From assembly GCA_963699835.1 (NCBI GenBank), contig CAVOVJ010000002.1, positions 62,001 to 126,000 on the forward strand: a stretch of 64,000 nt of DNA, written 5' to 3'. Made by a program: the position numbers and the translations under genes. Numbering within the stretch: position 1 is the first letter of the stretch; every line of letters starts with the position of its first letter. Shown here piece after piece: positions 34,627 through 45,025 of this stretch. The notes beneath the pieces were generated by a model. It was given only the letters and a program-made list of their open reading frames with translations, made no database searches and had not been told where the DNA came from. The stretch comes from BM003 sp963699835. Lineage in GTDB: Bacteria > Pseudomonadota > Gammaproteobacteria > Steroidobacterales > BM003.

Positions 34627-34692
34627 TTAAAAGGTGTCAGGTTTATTTTTACTTCTGTATCAGCTAACGGCAAAAATAAACCTGACACCATA
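34627..34692. repeat. REP-like palindrome copy 15 (GGTGTC type)
   Basis: Left arm AAAAGGTGTCAGGTTTATTT, a 20-nt loop, right arm AAAATAAACCTGACACC. This is a fourth stem version; both arms carry the matched change (GTC with GAC). Confidence 0.88.
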
Positions 34693-34761
34693 TTTTTCCA
34701 TATTTAGTTATGCTTACGCAGGCAGATTGAGTTGTTTGTCCGCCGGTCAGGGAGCCGTTTG

Positions 34762-36066
34762 ATGCGCCTTTCCAGAGTCACGTTTATCGCAGTCGTACTG
34801 ACCATCGCCGGCTGCGCCGACAATGCGAAATTGCCGGTATCTGCTGGCATCGGTCCGGATCCCGAGCTACCCGCGCCACGCAATTCCCTGCTGCCACTGG
34901 TCAATGTGGCCGAGGTTGCGCGCTGGAAGGACGACGCGAAGCCAATTCCCGCTGCAGGTCTTGCGGTGAGTCCCTTTGCGACAGGACTTGATCATCCGCG
35001 GTGGCTGTATCTGCTGCCGAATGGCGACGTTTTGGTTGCCGAAACAAATGCCCAGAGCCGCGAAGCGAAAGGCATATATGACCGGGTTCAAAAAGCGGTG
35101 ATGAAACGCGCCGGAGCCGGGGTTGAGAGTGCGGACAGGATCACACTACTGCGCGATGCCGATGGCGACGGTATTGCCGAGATCCGGACCGTATTTTTGT
35201 CTGATCTGACTTCGCCGTTCGGCATGAGCCTGATCGGTGACCGGTTTTATGTTGCCAATACGGACGGCGTCGTCAGCTTCCCCTACACCGTTGGGGAGAC
35301 GGCAATCGCGTCTGCAGGAACTCCGCTGACACCGCTCCCGGCTGGAGCGATCAATCATCACTGGACCAAAAATCTGGTGGCGAGTCCTGACGGCCAGTAT
35401 CTTTACGCCTCGGTCGGCTCGAACAGCGACCATGCCGAGAACGGCATCGAGAACGAAGAAGGCCGCGCCGCGATCTGGCAGATCGATCCCGGAACCGGCG
35501 AGCACCGGGTCTATGCATTCGGCCTGCGCAACCCGGTCGGCATGGCTTTCGAGCCGTCGACCGGCGTGTTGTGGACCGCAGTCAATGAGCGCGACGATCT
35601 TGGTGGTGACCTGGTCCCGGACTATATGACCTCGGTCACCGATGGCGGGTTCTACGGTTGGCCGTACAGCTATTACGGCGATCACCTGGACCCGCGGATC
35701 AAGACTCAGCGGCCCGATCTGGTGGCCACGGCAATCAAGCCGGATTACGCCCTCGGCGCCCACACTGCCTCGCTCGGCCTGTGCTTCGCCACCGGCCAGA
35801 AACTGGGTACGGACTGGAATGGGGGCGCATTTATCGGCCAGCACGGCTCATGGAACCGCAAACCTCGCAGCGGCTACAAGGTAATCTTCGTGGCGTTCAG
35901 GGACGGCAAGCCCGCAGGCAGGCCAGTGGATGTTCTGACCGGGTTCATTGATCAGGACGGCAATGCCCAGGGCCGGCCCGTTGGTGTCGCCATCGACAAG
36001 AGCGGCGCGTTACTGGTCGCCGACGATGTCGGCAACACGATCTGGCGGGTGACGGCGGCAGACTAA
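34762..36066 (+). CDS. PQQ-dependent sugar (sorbosone-type) dehydrogenase lipoprotein
   Basis: A 434-residue periplasmic oxidoreductase of the soluble glucose/sorbosone dehydrogenase class. Lipobox LTIAGC near residue 17. The six-bladed propeller shows LDHPRWLYLLPNGDVLVAET, INHHWTKNLVASPDG with the catalytic-type His, GLRNPVGMAF, and GQHGSWNRKPRSGYKV near the end. PQQ and Ca2+ binding are inferred from the family. The ATG at 34762 has GGAG upstream and starts the signal peptide directly. No cytochrome partner is next to it. Confidence 0.88.
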   Translation: MRLSRVTFIAVVLTIAGCADNAKLPVSAGIGPDPELPAPRNSLLPLVNVAEVARWKDDAKPIPAAGLAVSPFATGLDHPRWLYLLPNGDVLVAETNAQSREAKGIYDRVQKAVMKRAGAGVESADRITLLRDADGDGIAEIRTVFLSDLTSPFGMSLIGDRFYVANTDGVVSFPYTVGETAIASAGTPLTPLPAGAINHHWTKNLVASPDGQYLYASVGSNSDHAENGIENEEGRAAIWQIDPGTGEHRVYAFGLRNPVGMAFEPSTGVLWTAVNERDDLGGDLVPDYMTSVTDGGFYGWPYSYYGDHLDPRIKTQRPDLVATAIKPDYALGAHTASLGLCFATGQKLGTDWNGGAFIGQHGSWNRKPRSGYKVIFVAFRDGKPAGRPVDVLTGFIDQDGNAQGRPVGVAIDKSGALLVADDVGNTIWRVTAAD

Positions 36067-36121
36067 GGACAGTTGCGGTCGCTCCGCCTGCGGCGCGCAA
36101 AAAACCGTAAGAGAGGCACTG

Positions 36122-36391
36122 TCACCCGCTAGTACGATAAACACTTTTCCGGTCTGCAATTTTCACTACATAGACGATGAGCTGGTTGTCCTCAATCGCA
36201 TAGACGATACGGTATGGTCCCTGCCGGATTCGGTAGCGCTCAGACCCGGATAGTTTCTTGCAACCCGGTGGACGGGGGTCTTCGGCCAACGCTTGAATGC
36301 GAGTGACAATGCGACGGCGATCAGCCCGGCGAGAAATTGCTTCTAATTCTTTTGCTGCCGACTTCTTTATTCTGAGACTATATTTTGCCAC
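36122..36391 (-). CDS. RelE/ParE-type toxin
   Basis: An 89-residue toxin of the RelE superfamily, expected to cut mRNA at the ribosome. It starts MAKYSLRIKKSAAKELEAI; GCKKLSGSERYRIRQGPYRI and YRIVYAIEDNQLIVYVVKIADRK carry the basic residues typical of RelE. It overlaps the antitoxin gene by 14 nt, antitoxin first, which is the usual arrangement. Confidence 0.92.
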   Translation of the reverse strand: MAKYSLRIKKSAAKELEAISRRADRRRIVTRIQALAEDPRPPGCKKLSGSERYRIRQGPYRIVYAIEDNQLIVYVVKIADRKSVYRTSG

Positions 36392-36614
36392 GTCGTTTCA
36401 AATCCTTAACGACGTCTTCGAAGGCGAGATCGGGTTCTTTCTCTCTGCTTTCAAATGCAGCGATGTCCTCGGCATCCTCGGCCAGGGCTTGCCTGACCGC
36501 ATCGTTGACCAGCTCGGACACACTGCAATCCGTTTCCGCAGCCTTTAGGCGCAATGCTCTGTGGATATGCGGATCGAAATAGACAGTTGTACGCTTTTGG
36601 GGAGAATCAGCCAT
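36378..36614 (-). CDS. Ribbon-helix-helix antitoxin
   Basis: A 78-residue antitoxin. Residues ~7-45 (KRTTVYFDPHIHRALRLKAA, then SVSELVNDAVRQALAED) form a CopG/RHH DNA-binding fold. The acidic C-terminal half probably wraps the toxin. First gene of the pair; a palindrome lies just upstream of its start. Confidence 0.9.
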   Translation of the reverse strand: MADSPQKRTTVYFDPHIHRALRLKAAETDCSVSELVNDAVRQALAEDAEDIAAFESREKEPDLAFEDVVKDLKRRGKI

Positions 36615-36627
36615 TCAGGCACCATAG

Positions 36628-36645
36628 CGTTACAACGTTATAACG
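36628..36645. promoter_or_regulatory. Probable operator of the toxin-antitoxin pair
   Basis: CGTTACAACGTTATAACG lies 14-31 nt upstream of the antitoxin ATG and contains overlapping near-palindromes built on CGTTATAACG. Autorepression by the RHH antitoxin at such a site is normal for this family. Confidence 0.55.
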
Positions 36646-36703
36646 TCAATTCCCATAATGACCGGGCTCAACTGCACCACGAACCGGTGTCCGCTTGAGG
36701 GCT

Positions 36704-36770
36704 ATTTCGGGACAGTGACCGAAATAGGTGGCGGTTGGCGGAATTACGGTCACTGTGCCTGCACTCCGGC
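36704..36770. repeat. Inverted GGACAGTGACC element
   Basis: GGGACAGTGACCG and CGGTCACTGTGCC face each other across about 25 nt. Related single arms (GGGGGACAGTGATC; GGTCACTGTCCC) occur at about 34.40 and 49.19 kb, so this is a third, less abundant dispersed repeat. Confidence 0.55.
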
Positions 36771-36807
36771 CCCGGCAGGCGCGGCAGTGTTTGAGACGAT
36801 GATGATC

Positions 36808-36854
36808 GGGGTCAGATTAAAAACGATCGAAACAATACATTTTTACCCTGCCCC
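36808..36854. repeat. GGGGTCAGAG family copy next to gpmI
   Basis: GGGGTCAGATTAAAAACGAT with a diverged right arm TTTTTACCCTGCCCCA, ending a few bases before the gpmI stop codon. The same element is in the duplicate at 34.5 kb. Confidence 0.65.
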
Positions 36855-36857
36855 AGA

Positions 36858-38504
<1,647 letters not shown>

Positions 38505-38778
38505 TGCAGGCTCCGGGTGATGAATCGACGGGGCGGGACTCGCGGTCCTCGCCCCGAACCGCCAAGCATAGGACGCTCCGCATTGCAGGGTCTACCCCGG
38601 CCTGCAATTCGAATCCGTTGTGACCGGGCGCTGTGGCGTCTCGGGCGAGGGCTCCGGACTCTGCCCCGTCAATCCTTGTCCGACAAACCGGCAGGCTCAT
38701 CGATGTGGACGGATCAGCCGCTGACGCGGGTTTCCGGTGGCGCGGGTAGTCGGTTCATTCCGGATCTCGCCGGTTTTC

Positions 38779-39285
38779 CTAAAATCCACCCCTCGCAATA
38801 CAGACGGCAGCCCTCAGCGCCATTCTTCCCGTCATATTTGCAATGTTTTCTCTCAGGCAGGAAAACATCGCCCGCGCTCTGGCCCGGAACCACTCTATTC
38901 CCGCGGTTTCGTTGCGGCAGCTGATAATCTGTCCTACCGCCGCACTGATTCCGGATCGAATCAGACAACCAGTAATGGGTTCGCCGCCCGCGAAGATATG
39001 CGCCGGCAGAAGATCGATGAGTTGAGACTCCTCGAGCAGACCATTCAACGGAAATTTCTCGTCGTAATCTTGGGACGTTACTCGAATCACCGGTCCCTGT
39101 TCCTCGTCGTCCTCCAGCGACAACGATACGGAATATTCTTGCCACTGGTCCTCGTTCTTGTGGCGGCGCCGAGCCGTAACGTCAAACTTGACTTGTCTTT
39201 CGACGAATGCGCCATCGTCCCAGTTAAGGCCAAGCTCGTATTCATATTCCTCGCGCTCGAAACCGAGGTTGATCAGCTTCGGCAT
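38779..39285 (-). CDS. Hypothetical protein, third gene of coiled-coil operon
   Basis: 168 residues beginning MPKLINLGFEREEYEYELGL. The first 100 residues are acidic and beta-strand-like; the last part is helical with two cysteines. No signal peptide, no known domain. The ATG at 39285 has GGAGGG 4-5 nt upstream and lies 38 nt after the stop of the coiled-coil gene, so it is probably the third gene of that operon. Confidence 0.65.
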   Translation of the reverse strand: MPKLINLGFEREEYEYELGLNWDDGAFVERQVKFDVTARRRHKNEDQWQEYSVSLSLEDDEEQGPVIRVTSQDYDEKFPLNGLLEESQLIDLLPAHIFAGGEPITGCLIRSGISAAVGQIISCRNETAGIEWFRARARAMFSCLRENIANMTGRMALRAAVCIARGGF

Positions 39286-39323
39286 GGTTCCCTCCAAACA
39301 CGTCGTATTGCGTTAGCCGCACC

Positions 39324-41597
39324 TCAGGGCTGATTCAAAAACGTCTGCCAGTCGGTCCACCTGCCTGCATCGAGGAACTCGTCCTGCGGCCGACCCTCGA
39401 ACGCGCGGTGATAGACATTGCCGACCTGGTCTCGAACCGACAATAGGCCGTTTAGAGTTGTGTTCGAGTCTTCTTCGTATTCGAGGTCGATGCTTACCTC
39501 GACGATCCCCAGCGCGCTGCCGGGCCGGCCGAACGGCCGCCAGCCCGACCATGCGGACTCTTCGTCCAGTTCGGCGTTGGGTATATCCACCGCACCACGC
39601 AGGTAGACCGCGTTGTCGATGCCGCGTGTGGCGCTCACCACGGCGGTCAGGTTGTCGCCGTTGCCCTGTTGTGTGGCGATGCTGCCTTCCAGCGGTACCG
39701 GCAGCACCAGCCGATCCAGTTTCTCCTCCTGGCGATCGAGTTTCTCTTCCTGGCGGTCGGCCTTGCCTTCGAGGCGATCCAGTTTCGTCTCCTGGCGGTC
39801 GGCTTTGCCTTCGAGTGAATCGAGCTTGCTTTCCTGCCGATCGGCTTTCTGCTCCAACCGGTCCGCCTTGCCGTCGATGCGGTCCAGTTTTTCCTCGTGG
39901 CTGTCGGCCTTTTGCTCCAGCCGGTCGAGCTTCTGCTCGCCGCGGTCGGCTTTGCCTTCGAGTGCATCGAGCTTGGTCTCCTGCCGGTCGGCTTTCTGTT
40001 CCAGGCGATCCAGCTTGCCTTCCCCCTGGTCGGCTTTTTGCTCCAGGGAATCGAGCTTGCCTTCGGCACGATCCGCCTTGCCCTCGATCAGATCCAGCTT
40101 GCTCTCCTGGCGGTCAGCTTTCTGTTCGAGTTGATCGGCCTTCTGTTCGATCTGGTCGAGCTTCTGCTCCGCCTTATCGGCTTTCTCCTCCAGCCGGTCG
40201 AGCTTCTCCTCGTGACGATCGGCTTTCTCCTCGATCCGATCCAGTTTCTCTTCCTGCTTGTCTTCCTTCAGCTCGATGCGGTCGAGTTTTTCTTCCTGGC
40301 GATCCGCCTTCTGCTCCAATTGGTCGAGTTTTTCCTCGCCGCGATCGGCCTTTTGTTCCAACCGGTCCAACTTCTCTTCGTGCTTGTCGCCTTTCTCTTC
40401 CAGGCGATCGAGTTTCTCTTCGCCGGCATCGGCTTTTTGTTCGAGACGGTCGAGTTTCTCTTCCTGTCCGTCGGCCTTCTTCTCCAGCCGGTCCAGCTTT
40501 TCTTCCTGTCGGTCGCCTTTCTCCTCGATCTGGCCGAGCTGTTCGCCATGGCGATCGGCCTTCTCCTCGATCATCACCAGTTGTTCTCCCTGACGGTCGG
40601 CTTTCTCCTCAAGACGGTCGATCTGTTCGGTGATGTCGGGGCCGCTTTCGCCAAAGATCTGGCTAATCAGGTCGACACCCTTGGCCAGCGCGCTGATCCC
40701 CTCACCCCATGAGAAGCTGACGTCGACCCCGATGGTCAGCTCGCCACCAGCGGAGGCGCCGCCGTCCAGCGACACCGAGGGCACCACGATCTTCTTCAGA
40801 TTCTCGATTCCCTCGAGCACCTTCACCCCCTCGTGGATGGAAAAGCTGAGTTCCGACAGGAACGAGGGTGTCAGGCTCTCGATCAGCGATTCGTCATCGC
40901 CGAATAACCAATCGGCGAGTTGCTCGCCCGCAACGCGGCCGAGCAGCCCGGTCGGGTTGAATATCGCGCTGGTCAACATCGAGACCTGGCGGGCAAGACG
41001 CGCGGTGCGGATCATCTCGTCGGTCCGCTCTATCGTGCGTAGCGCTTCCTGCGGCACACCGACCTCCGCGGCCAATGCCTGGCTCTCCCGCCACTGCATC
41101 AACAGCTCGACGTTGCGCTGGTTGATCCGCCGGCATCCGTAGAGGTAATCCACCGCTACCTTCAGCTCGCGCGGATTCTTCACCGCACGCCCGGCCTTGT
41201 TGCCGAGCGCGCCGACCAGCGCGGCATACTCATCCACCGCATGCATCAGCTCGGCGATCTCGCTGCCGGGTTCGCGGCGCCCTCCGCGCGGGCGCGAGAC
41301 TCGCAGGTCGCGGCGGTTCGAATTTACGCCGTCGACGGTGACAACCACGCAGCGCGTCGGCGTCTCCGGCAACGGCGCGGTCACCAGTAGTGAGCCCGCG
41401 CTGAACGGCACCCGGAACGGCTCGGTGCAGATGTCGTCGAACCACACGCCCACGCGCGAGGCGCGCTCGCCGAAACCCGAACCGGCGATCCGGATCGTAA
41501 CGCCGGGGTAGACCCGTTTGACCGGTCTGCCGGCGCTGCGGCCCTGGGTGCCGAGGATGTGCCGAATACGTGGCCGGGATGTCTTACGCTTCGCCAT
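39324..41597 (-). CDS. IPT/TIG-domain protein with 14-residue-repeat coiled coil
   Basis: 757 residues, no signal peptide. Residues ~27-100 resemble an IPT/TIG immunoglobulin-like domain (VYPGVTIRIAGSGFG). A helical region follows to about residue 320. Residues ~322-628 consist of about 21 repeats of 14 residues with the pattern EKLDRLEQKADRQE; two repeats are 21 long. Leu and Ile fall at heptad positions, predicting a very long two-heptad coiled coil that is salt-bridge rich. The last 125 residues (AWSGWRPFGRPG, WTDWQTFLNQP) look beta-rich. The start overlaps the HEAT-repeat gene by 14 nt. A scaffold or fibre role is inferred. Confidence 0.75.
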   Translation of the reverse strand: MAKRKTSRPRIRHILGTQGRSAGRPVKRVYPGVTIRIAGSGFGERASRVGVWFDDICTEPFRVPFSAGSLLVTAPLPETPTRCVVVTVDGVNSNRRDLRVSRPRGGRREPGSEIAELMHAVDEYAALVGALGNKAGRAVKNPRELKVAVDYLYGCRRINQRNVELLMQWRESQALAAEVGVPQEALRTIERTDEMIRTARLARQVSMLTSAIFNPTGLLGRVAGEQLADWLFGDDESLIESLTPSFLSELSFSIHEGVKVLEGIENLKKIVVPSVSLDGGASAGGELTIGVDVSFSWGEGISALAKGVDLISQIFGESGPDITEQIDRLEEKADRQGEQLVMIEEKADRHGEQLGQIEEKGDRQEEKLDRLEKKADGQEEKLDRLEQKADAGEEKLDRLEEKGDKHEEKLDRLEQKADRGEEKLDQLEQKADRQEEKLDRIELKEDKQEEKLDRIEEKADRHEEKLDRLEEKADKAEQKLDQIEQKADQLEQKADRQESKLDLIEGKADRAEGKLDSLEQKADQGEGKLDRLEQKADRQETKLDALEGKADRGEQKLDRLEQKADSHEEKLDRIDGKADRLEQKADRQESKLDSLEGKADRQETKLDRLEGKADRQEEKLDRQEEKLDRLVLPVPLEGSIATQQGNGDNLTAVVSATRGIDNAVYLRGAVDIPNAELDEESAWSGWRPFGRPGSALGIVEVSIDLEYEEDSNTTLNGLLSVRDQVGNVYHRAFEGRPQDEFLDAGRWTDWQTFLNQP
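39712..40632 (-). repeat. 42-bp tandem coding repeat array
   Basis: About 21 imperfect 42-bp units encode the coiled coil, including two with an extra 21 bp. Codons differ between units (GAG/GAA, CTC/TTG, CGG/CGC), so the array is old or shuffled rather than newly expanded. Confidence 0.85.
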
Positions 41598-42390
41598 TCG
41601 CCTTCTCCAGGTGATCGATATCCTGCTTTAGCTGCAGGATGACGGTGTCGGATTTCTCAGTCGCGAGCGCCGTGCGCAACGCCGGCAGCCACACCGGGTC
41701 GCGGGTGCGGGCAAGCCCCATCGAGGCGCGCCAGCGCACCTGCGGTTCGCGATCACGCAACGCACGCTTGAGTGCCGCGCAGGCTTTTTTCGAACCGATC
41801 GCGGCCAGTGTCAGAATCGCCTCCTGGCGTAATGCGAGTGGCTGGCCGGTGCCGAGAAAACCCGTGATTCGTTTTTCGATGTCGGGTGGGGCCAGCGCTT
41901 TCAGCGCGCTCAGCGCCTCCCACTGAATCCAGTCGTCATCGTTATCCAGGCCCTTCAACAACACCGGGACTGCCTCGGGGCGGCGCATCATGCTCAGCAT
42001 CAGGGCCGCGCGCCAGCGCCGGGTTTGAATTCGCGACTGCAACGCGTTGAGCAGTATCGGGACGGTGCGGTCGCGATCGAAGCGGCTCACCGCCCAGAAC
42101 GAGCGCCAACGCGCATGCACCTCGTCCTCGCCGAGTGCAAACTCAACGACGCTTTCCAGCGTGTCGGGGTCGGCGATCTGCCCGAGCAGGCTGACGACTT
42201 CCCAGCGGGTGAAACAATTGGGGTGTTCGAGATGGGCGGTAAGAGCGGGAGCAATGCCCGCGCCAAGTTGCTCAATCGCCAGGCGCAGCGGTTTGCGCGC
42301 GTCGTGACCGCTCGCGTCCGTTAGCTGGCCGATCAACGCATCGAGCTTACGCGACCGAACCGGGCGGGATTTTTTTCTTCGTGTCTCCAT
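41584..42390 (-). CDS. HEAT-repeat protein
   Basis: 268 residues, first gene of the three-gene operon. After a basic N-terminus (METRRKKSRPVRSRK) come about six HEAT or PBS-lyase-like helical repeats, e.g. HPNCFTRWEVVSLLGQIADP, DWIQWEALSALKALAP and EPQVRWRASMGLARTRDP. It is a protein-binding scaffold without visible catalytic residues. The ATG at 42390 is used; a GTG at 42393 is the alternative. The end overlaps the next gene by 14 nt. Just upstream, 23 codons ending in TGA at the HEAT start may be the tail of a lost fourth gene. Confidence 0.8.
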   Translation of the reverse strand: METRRKKSRPVRSRKLDALIGQLTDASGHDARKPLRLAIEQLGAGIAPALTAHLEHPNCFTRWEVVSLLGQIADPDTLESVVEFALGEDEVHARWRSFWAVSRFDRDRTVPILLNALQSRIQTRRWRAALMLSMMRRPEAVPVLLKGLDNDDDWIQWEALSALKALAPPDIEKRITGFLGTGQPLALRQEAILTLAAIGSKKACAALKRALRDREPQVRWRASMGLARTRDPVWLPALRTALATEKSDTVILQLKQDIDHLEKANGEA

Positions 42391-42668
42391 CACGCTGCGA
42401 CTGGTTCATCGGCGAGCACATCCGCAAGGGTGCGGTTGGTCTGCGGGATCCGCCGCAACGTTCAAAACGATTCGATTGCGGCGTCCCGCTAATTCCTTGC
42501 ATTGAGCATAGACCAATGCCTCTCGCTTTGCGGACAGAGGCGCTTTCCCCGCGGGTCGGGGTCAGTTGCTTGCGAGTGGTCGACGATGGTTCTGTGGTGC
42601 CACGCGACCGGATTCAGTAGCCGGCAGGGAGTAATTCTTCAGAGCGTGAAGTTATTGTCATTGCCGCC

Positions 42669-42750
42669 GTTTGAAAAGGTACCGCCGTTTGTTGAAAACG
42701 TTTGAAAAGGTACCGGGTCTATTTTCGAACGTTTGAAAAGGTACCGGGGT
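42669..42750. repeat. REP-like left arms at a gene breakpoint (copy 16)
   Basis: Left arms only (TTTGAAAAGGTACCGGGTCT and partial versions), linked by ATTTTCGAACGTTTG. The 49 nt at 42702-42750 are identical to 46931-46979. The element ends at the first codons of the truncated oxidase. Confidence 0.9.
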
Positions 42751-44827
42751 GCAGTCTGGCATCTCGTGGCGTGAACTGCAGGAATACATCGATCCGCATG
42801 ATTTGTCGGTCAAGATCATGCAAACCTACGCCAACTTCAGCGTCGGCGGATCCCTGAGCGTCAACGTTCACGGGCGGTACATTGGCCATGGCCCGATCAT
42901 CTCTTCGGTGAAATCGGTTCAGCTGATCCTGGCTGACGGTTCTGTCGTGACGGCGTCGCGCGAGGAAAACCCGGAGTTGTTCTTCGCGGCAATCGGCGGT
43001 TACGGCGGTATCGGCGTGATCGCGGACGTCACGCTGGAGCTCGCCGTGAACCAGAAGGTCGGCCGGCAGACCCGGACGATGCCGGTTACCGAATACGGCG
43101 AGCACTTCGCGGCCAACATTCGTGACAACAAGCAGGTCATTTTTCACAACGCTGACATGTATCCGCCCGCATTCGAGGTGGTTCGCGACGTTAGCTGGTA
43201 CGTGACTGACGAGGATGTCACGATCGACGATCGCCTGATCGCAACCGATGACACCTACTGGTTGCTGCCGAGGATGGTCAACTTTTCGAGTTCGGGCGAC
43301 TTCGGAAAATGGACCCGGAAAGCCATCATCGACCCGCTTTACTACGCCTTCGACAGGGTCGCATGGCGCAACTGGGAGGCCAGTTACGATGTCCGCGAGT
43401 TGGGAGATGGCGACCGCAGCGAAAAAACCTGGGTGCTGCAGGAGTACTTTATCCCGGTTGAGAATTTCGACAGCTTCGTGCCGAAGATGCGCGACATTTT
43501 CAACAAGCACGAGGTCGACGTCGTCAACATATCGATAAGACACGCGTTGCCCGATCCGGACTCCTATCTCTCATGGGCCCGCAACGAAGTCTTTGCGTTC
43601 GTCGTCTATCACAGCCAGGGAACGACCGCGGAGGACAGGCAACGAGTCGGTATCTGGACCCGCGAAATGACCGACGCCATCATTTCGGAAAACGGCGCCT
43701 ACTATCTGCCGTATCAACCCCATGCGACCGTCGACCAGTTTCGCGCGGCCTACCCGAATGCCGACCGATACTTCGCGGTGAAACGTCGTGTCGACCCGGA
43801 CAACCGGTTCCGGAACAAGCTTTGGGAAAAGTACTACCCGACGAAGCGTTCCGAGGTGCGCGAGTATCTCGATGGCCTCGATGGCTACAGGAAAGGGGAA
43901 GAACAGACTTTCCTGACGGTGCCGGAGTGGTACCTGGTCTTTAACCCCAACGAATATGCGGATTTTCTTGCTGACGGCAACAACCCCAGCGACTTTCCGT
44001 TCTGGCAGAGCATCGACGAATACTGGAGCCTCTATGACCGGGTGAACGCGCTGAGCGCGGGCCTGTATCCGCAGAACTCCGAATACCAGACCATGCTGTG
44101 GGTCATCGGCGTAAGCACGACCGCGGAGTTTGTCGCCAAGGGCGTCTACGAAAATACGATTGGCCGGTTGACCCGCTGGACGGCCTCGGAGGATACGCCG
44201 GAGGACCGGCTGATCCAGGAAGCGCATGCGGCGTATGGCGAGCTCATCCACTACGAGCCCTGGTACGTGTTTCCGTTTGCCGACTACGCCGGCCGCATCT
44301 GGACCGATACACCGTTTTTCGGCAAGAACTTCATCAGGAAACTCGAACGCAAATTAATGTTTACCGGTGAGTTCGCGTTCAAAGCGCTTTACGCCAAGGC
44401 GATCGGCTTCGGGTCGCAGGCCACCTACGGGCCATCCGAGGGATTTGTCACGATGCAAGTTGTTGGCGATGCGCAACGCGTTGCCGCGACGGATCCTGGC
44501 ATCGACGTCGTGCGGGATTTCGGTGACGGCGATCTTGTCATTACAGCGCCACGCTGGGGTGGATTCACCGAGGTCATGCCGAAGCTGGCCGCAGCGGGCG
44601 TCCGATTAGTCGAGATCAACGGCAACGATGAAATCGTGTTTTCGACGGTAGGGGCCGAGACCTCGTCGGCGGTGCCGGTTCATGCCCGCCTGCTGTTCAA
44701 GTCGATGGTGATCTCGCCGGTGGGGATGGAGCGCTCGGTGTACGTCGTACGTGTGGAGCACCTGGCGGACACGCTCTCGAGCCTGGCGTCAAACGATGTT
44801 CGCCTCGAGCACATCTTCGATTTTTAG
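42749..44827 (+). CDS. FAD-binding oxidase (FAD_binding_4), 5'-truncated
   Basis: 692 codons from a GTG that overlaps the repeat element. The sequence opens in the middle of a PCMH-type FAD domain: SGISWRELQEYIDPHDLSVK, then SVGGSLSVNVHGRYIGHGP and GGYGGIGVIADVTLEL. The first part of the domain, with the FAD-contacting loop, is missing. The rest resembles D-arabinono-lactone or alditol-type oxidases (RVDPDNRFRNKLW), followed by about 280 residues of unclear nature. No signal peptide remains. It is probably inactive or not expressed unless a new start works. Confidence 0.7.
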   Translation: MQSGISWRELQEYIDPHDLSVKIMQTYANFSVGGSLSVNVHGRYIGHGPIISSVKSVQLILADGSVVTASREENPELFFAAIGGYGGIGVIADVTLELAVNQKVGRQTRTMPVTEYGEHFAANIRDNKQVIFHNADMYPPAFEVVRDVSWYVTDEDVTIDDRLIATDDTYWLLPRMVNFSSSGDFGKWTRKAIIDPLYYAFDRVAWRNWEASYDVRELGDGDRSEKTWVLQEYFIPVENFDSFVPKMRDIFNKHEVDVVNISIRHALPDPDSYLSWARNEVFAFVVYHSQGTTAEDRQRVGIWTREMTDAIISENGAYYLPYQPHATVDQFRAAYPNADRYFAVKRRVDPDNRFRNKLWEKYYPTKRSEVREYLDGLDGYRKGEEQTFLTVPEWYLVFNPNEYADFLADGNNPSDFPFWQSIDEYWSLYDRVNALSAGLYPQNSEYQTMLWVIGVSTTAEFVAKGVYENTIGRLTRWTASEDTPEDRLIQEAHAAYGELIHYEPWYVFPFADYAGRIWTDTPFFGKNFIRKLERKLMFTGEFAFKALYAKAIGFGSQATYGPSEGFVTMQVVGDAQRVAATDPGIDVVRDFGDGDLVITAPRWGGFTEVMPKLAAAGVRLVEINGNDEIVFSTVGAETSSAVPVHARLLFKSMVISPVGMERSVYVVRVEHLADTLSSLASNDVRLEHIFDF

Positions 44828-44848
44828 CAAGGGACATAGAGAACAAAC

Positions 44849-44905
44849 GGGGTCAGGGTAAAAAAGAAGACAAGAGGCGGTTCCGGGTTCTTGCTCTGAC
44901 CTCAC
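44849..44905. repeat. GGGGTCAGAG family copy between convergent genes
   Basis: GGGGTCAGGGTAAAAAAG and the facing arm TTCTTGCTCTGACCTC, across about 25 nt. It lies between the 3' ends of the oxidase and the binding-protein fusion. Confidence 0.65.
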
Positions 44906-45025
44906 CGACTGGATGAGCGCTGCACGCCATTCGGGGCTATCCAGAAACAGTGATCCTGATTAGCACACATGTGTTGGGCACTGTTGCCAGACTCCGTAAT
45001 TAGCGTCACCGTCTCCAAATTCGCG

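Noticed and set aside
39712..40632. Regular 42-bp array considered as a CRISPR
   Set aside because: Units are directly adjacent without spacers, in frame, and encode a coiled coil.
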